Assembly: GCF_900100785.1 (NCBI RefSeq)
Contig: NZ_FNCP01000001.1
Coordinates: forward strand, 1-64,000
Length of the DNA: 64,000 nt
Direction: 5' to 3'
DNA from: Desulfosporosinus hippei DSM 8344
Lineage (GTDB): Bacteria; Bacillota; Desulfitobacteriia; Desulfitobacteriales; Desulfitobacteriaceae
Shown: piece after piece, positions 62,813 through 64,000 of the stretch
Position numbering within the stretch: position 1 is the first letter of the stretch
Layout: every line of letters starts with the position of its first letter
Made by a program: the position numbers and the translations under genes
The notes under the pieces: generated by a model
What the model saw: only the letters and a program-made list of their open reading frames with translations
Database searches by the model: none
What the model was told of the DNA's origin: nothing

Positions 62813-63766
62813 TTATACCTCCTTAAAACTGAGTATTCCTTTTTTTATATCTTCGAAAATCTCGTGTACAGACAAAACCTCATTAATTTTGTGGACTCTA
62901 GCGCCCGAAAAGATAAGGCCCTGCTGAACATCTCCCTGTTGTGCCATAATTAAGCGATCCATAATACAAAAGTTCCCTTCACAACTCTTGAGACAACCTT
63001 TGCAGTCTGTTGGCGCAACATCCACATCACTGTCAAGGGCCACGGTAAAGGGATTTTTAATTCCCCGCCCAGGCAGCCCTACCGGGCTGTGAATAAATAC
63101 AATATCCTTTTGGGTTGCCTTTAGCATTTCAGATTTCCAAGCCAGTGCCGCACTGCTCTCTTCACTGAGTGCAAAACGGGTTCCCATTTGTACCCCGGCC
63201 GCCCCCTTCTTTAACATTTCCGCTACACCTTGTCCATCGATAACGCCCCCTGCGCCAATAACAGGAATATCCACCGCCTCAATGACTTCCGGAAGAATAT
63301 CATGGATGGAACGGTCTGTTCCCAGATGTCCACCAGCCTCTACACCTTCTACAACAACAGCTGCAGCCCCTAGCTTTTGGGATAACTTAGCAAGTTTTGC
63401 CGAGGACACAATCGGCACAACCGGAATGCCTTTTTCTTTACCCCAAGTAAACATGTCTCGGGAAAAACCTGCTCCCGAAACTAATAAATCTATTTTTTCT
63501 TCAAAGGAAGCCTGGACTAATTGGGCAAATTCACGAACTGCAAACATAATGTTTACTCCGATTATCCCCTTCGTGCGTTTCCTAGCTTCTCGTATTTCTG
63601 CCCTAAGCTCCTCTACAGACAGACCACTGCCTGCTATTATCCCTATCCCTCCCTCTTCAGCTACCGCTGCAGCGAGAGGAGCCATTGATATTTTCACGGC
63701 CATTCCTCCTTGGATAACAGGAATTCTAGCCACTAAATTTCCAATACGAAGGTCGGGTATTTTCAC
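62813..63766 (-). CDS. Nitronate monooxygenase/FabK-like flavoprotein with a Cys cluster
   Basis: 317 aa FMN TIM-barrel protein of the 2-nitropropane dioxygenase/FabK superfamily. The landmarks are IPVIQGGMAV, EGVEAGGHLGT with the catalytic-type His147, and the FMN phosphate site GAGGVIDGQGVAEMLKKGAA. C255, C258, C262 and C267 (CKGCLKSCEGNFC) form a cluster not found in classical FabK. It lies directly before fabF, which favours an enoyl-ACP reductase role, but nitronate oxidation or another reduction is possible. The start is GTG 63766 after AGGGGGA. Confidence 0.8.
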   Translation of the reverse strand: MKIPDLRIGNLVARIPVIQGGMAVKISMAPLAAAVAEEGGIGIIAGSGLSVEELRAEIREARKRTKGIIGVNIMFAVREFAQLVQASFEEKIDLLVSGAGFSRDMFTWGKEKGIPVVPIVSSAKLAKLSQKLGAAAVVVEGVEAGGHLGTDRSIHDILPEVIEAVDIPVIGAGGVIDGQGVAEMLKKGAAGVQMGTRFALSEESSAALAWKSEMLKATQKDIVFIHSPVGLPGRGIKNPFTVALDSDVDVAPTDCKGCLKSCEGNFCIMDRLIMAQQGDVQQGLIFSGARVHKINEVLSVHEIFEDIKKGILSFKEV

Positions 63767-63781
63767 AATCTTTCCCCCTGT

Positions 63782-63826
63782 TCAAGTTCTACCACACTCA
63801 ATGAATTCTTTTAGAGCTTTACTCAT
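63782..63826 (-). CDS. Possible 14-codon leader ORF upstream of the FabK-like gene
   Basis: ATG 63826, eight nt after GGAGGG, opens a 14-codon frame (MSKALKEFIECGRT) that ends 15 nt before the next gene. The strong ribosome-binding site suggests translation, and a TTCG repeat lies just upstream, as at other real starts. It could be a leader peptide, a remnant of a gene, or chance. Confidence 0.35.
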   Translation of the reverse strand: MSKALKEFIECGRT

Positions 63827-63842
63827 ATATTTAAACCCTCCA

Positions 63843-63880
63843 ATCGATATTCGATATTCGTGGTTCGAGGCACGAATATA
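63843..63880. repeat. TTCG-type short intergenic repeat at the right end
   Basis: ATCGATATTCGATATTCGTG followed by GTTCGAGGCACGAATAT. It shares TCGATATTCG and TTCGTGGTTCG with the copies at 4672 and 8694. It starts about 17 nt upstream of the small leader ORF. The remaining 63881-64000 is AT-rich with nothing recognised. Confidence 0.6.
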
Positions 63881-64000
63881 CAGCTGAATATCTAAACCCA
63901 AATCACCTTTTAAAGAAGCATTAATCAGAAAGACTTTAACCTTTAATGATATTTGGATAAGTCTAATCTAAATCTGAAGATAGTTTCAAAGGCTTAAATT

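Noticed and set aside
63282-63887. 201-codon plus-strand frame opposite the FabK-like gene
   Set aside because: It is antisense to a clear gene, low in complexity (Ser/Pro/Ala), and has no ribosome-binding site.

Overview
The window reads as chromosomal DNA of a low-to-mid GC, endospore-forming anaerobic Firmicute, most like Desulfosporosinus/Desulfitobacterium (Peptococcaceae sensu lato). The evidence is an alpha/beta-type small acid-soluble spore protein, CodY, the YlxM-Ffh and topA-trmFO-xerC-hslVU-codY blocks in Gram-positive order, a YtvI-like permease, and an 11-subunit complex I (nuoABCD-HIJKLMN) without the NADH-oxidising subunits NuoE, NuoF and NuoG. The assignment is by family and gene order only.

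Almost every gene lies on the minus strand, so the region is best read from high to low coordinates. 64000-57183: nitronate monooxygenase/FabK-like protein, FabF, RNase III, SMC. 57182-56488: a 0.7 kb non-coding spacer filled with GC-rich hairpin repeats. 56487-44540: FtsY, a purine/methylthioadenosine salvage trio (MtnP, MtnA, MtaD), then YlxM-Ffh-S16-KhpA-RimM-TrmD-RNA methyltransferase-L19-LepB-RbgA-RNase HII. 44347-34589: the nuo operon, which sits inside this otherwise conserved housekeeping block. 34374-26466: YraN, a two-component system, a MITE-like element, ComM, and a PocR-PAS-GGDEF-HD-GYP signalling protein.

26249-21513 is an accessory, spore-flavoured stretch: an unknown beta-rich protein, Hsp20, an SASP (plus strand), an endonuclease IV-like protein, a DUF3786 protein, DinB (plus strand) and Ku. 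21295-12746: DprA, TopA, TrmFO, XerC, HslV, HslU, CodY. 12697-672: a small membrane protein, then S2, EF-Ts, UMP kinase, ribosome recycling factor, a 70-aa unknown, UppS, CdsA, a PerM/YtvI permease, Dxr, RseP, IspG and ProRS. This joins translation, isoprenoid precursor supply (Dxr, IspG, UppS) and phospholipid synthesis in one string. 671-1 holds a tandem glycine riboswitch with its own promoter and terminator, facing the end of a plus-strand gene cut by the window edge.

The least expected content is non-coding. (1) A glycine riboswitch has no visible target gene. (2) A TTCG-rich short repeat sits about 15 nt upstream of the start codon of six different genes. (3) A modular hairpin repeat lies between smc and ftsY, with diverged relatives between lepB and rplS. 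(4) A 0.25 kb element with about 37-bp terminal inverted repeats lies beside the histidine kinase gene. mtnP appears to start at a CTG codon overlapping the ftsY stop codon. No rRNA, tRNA, CRISPR array or intact transposase gene was seen.
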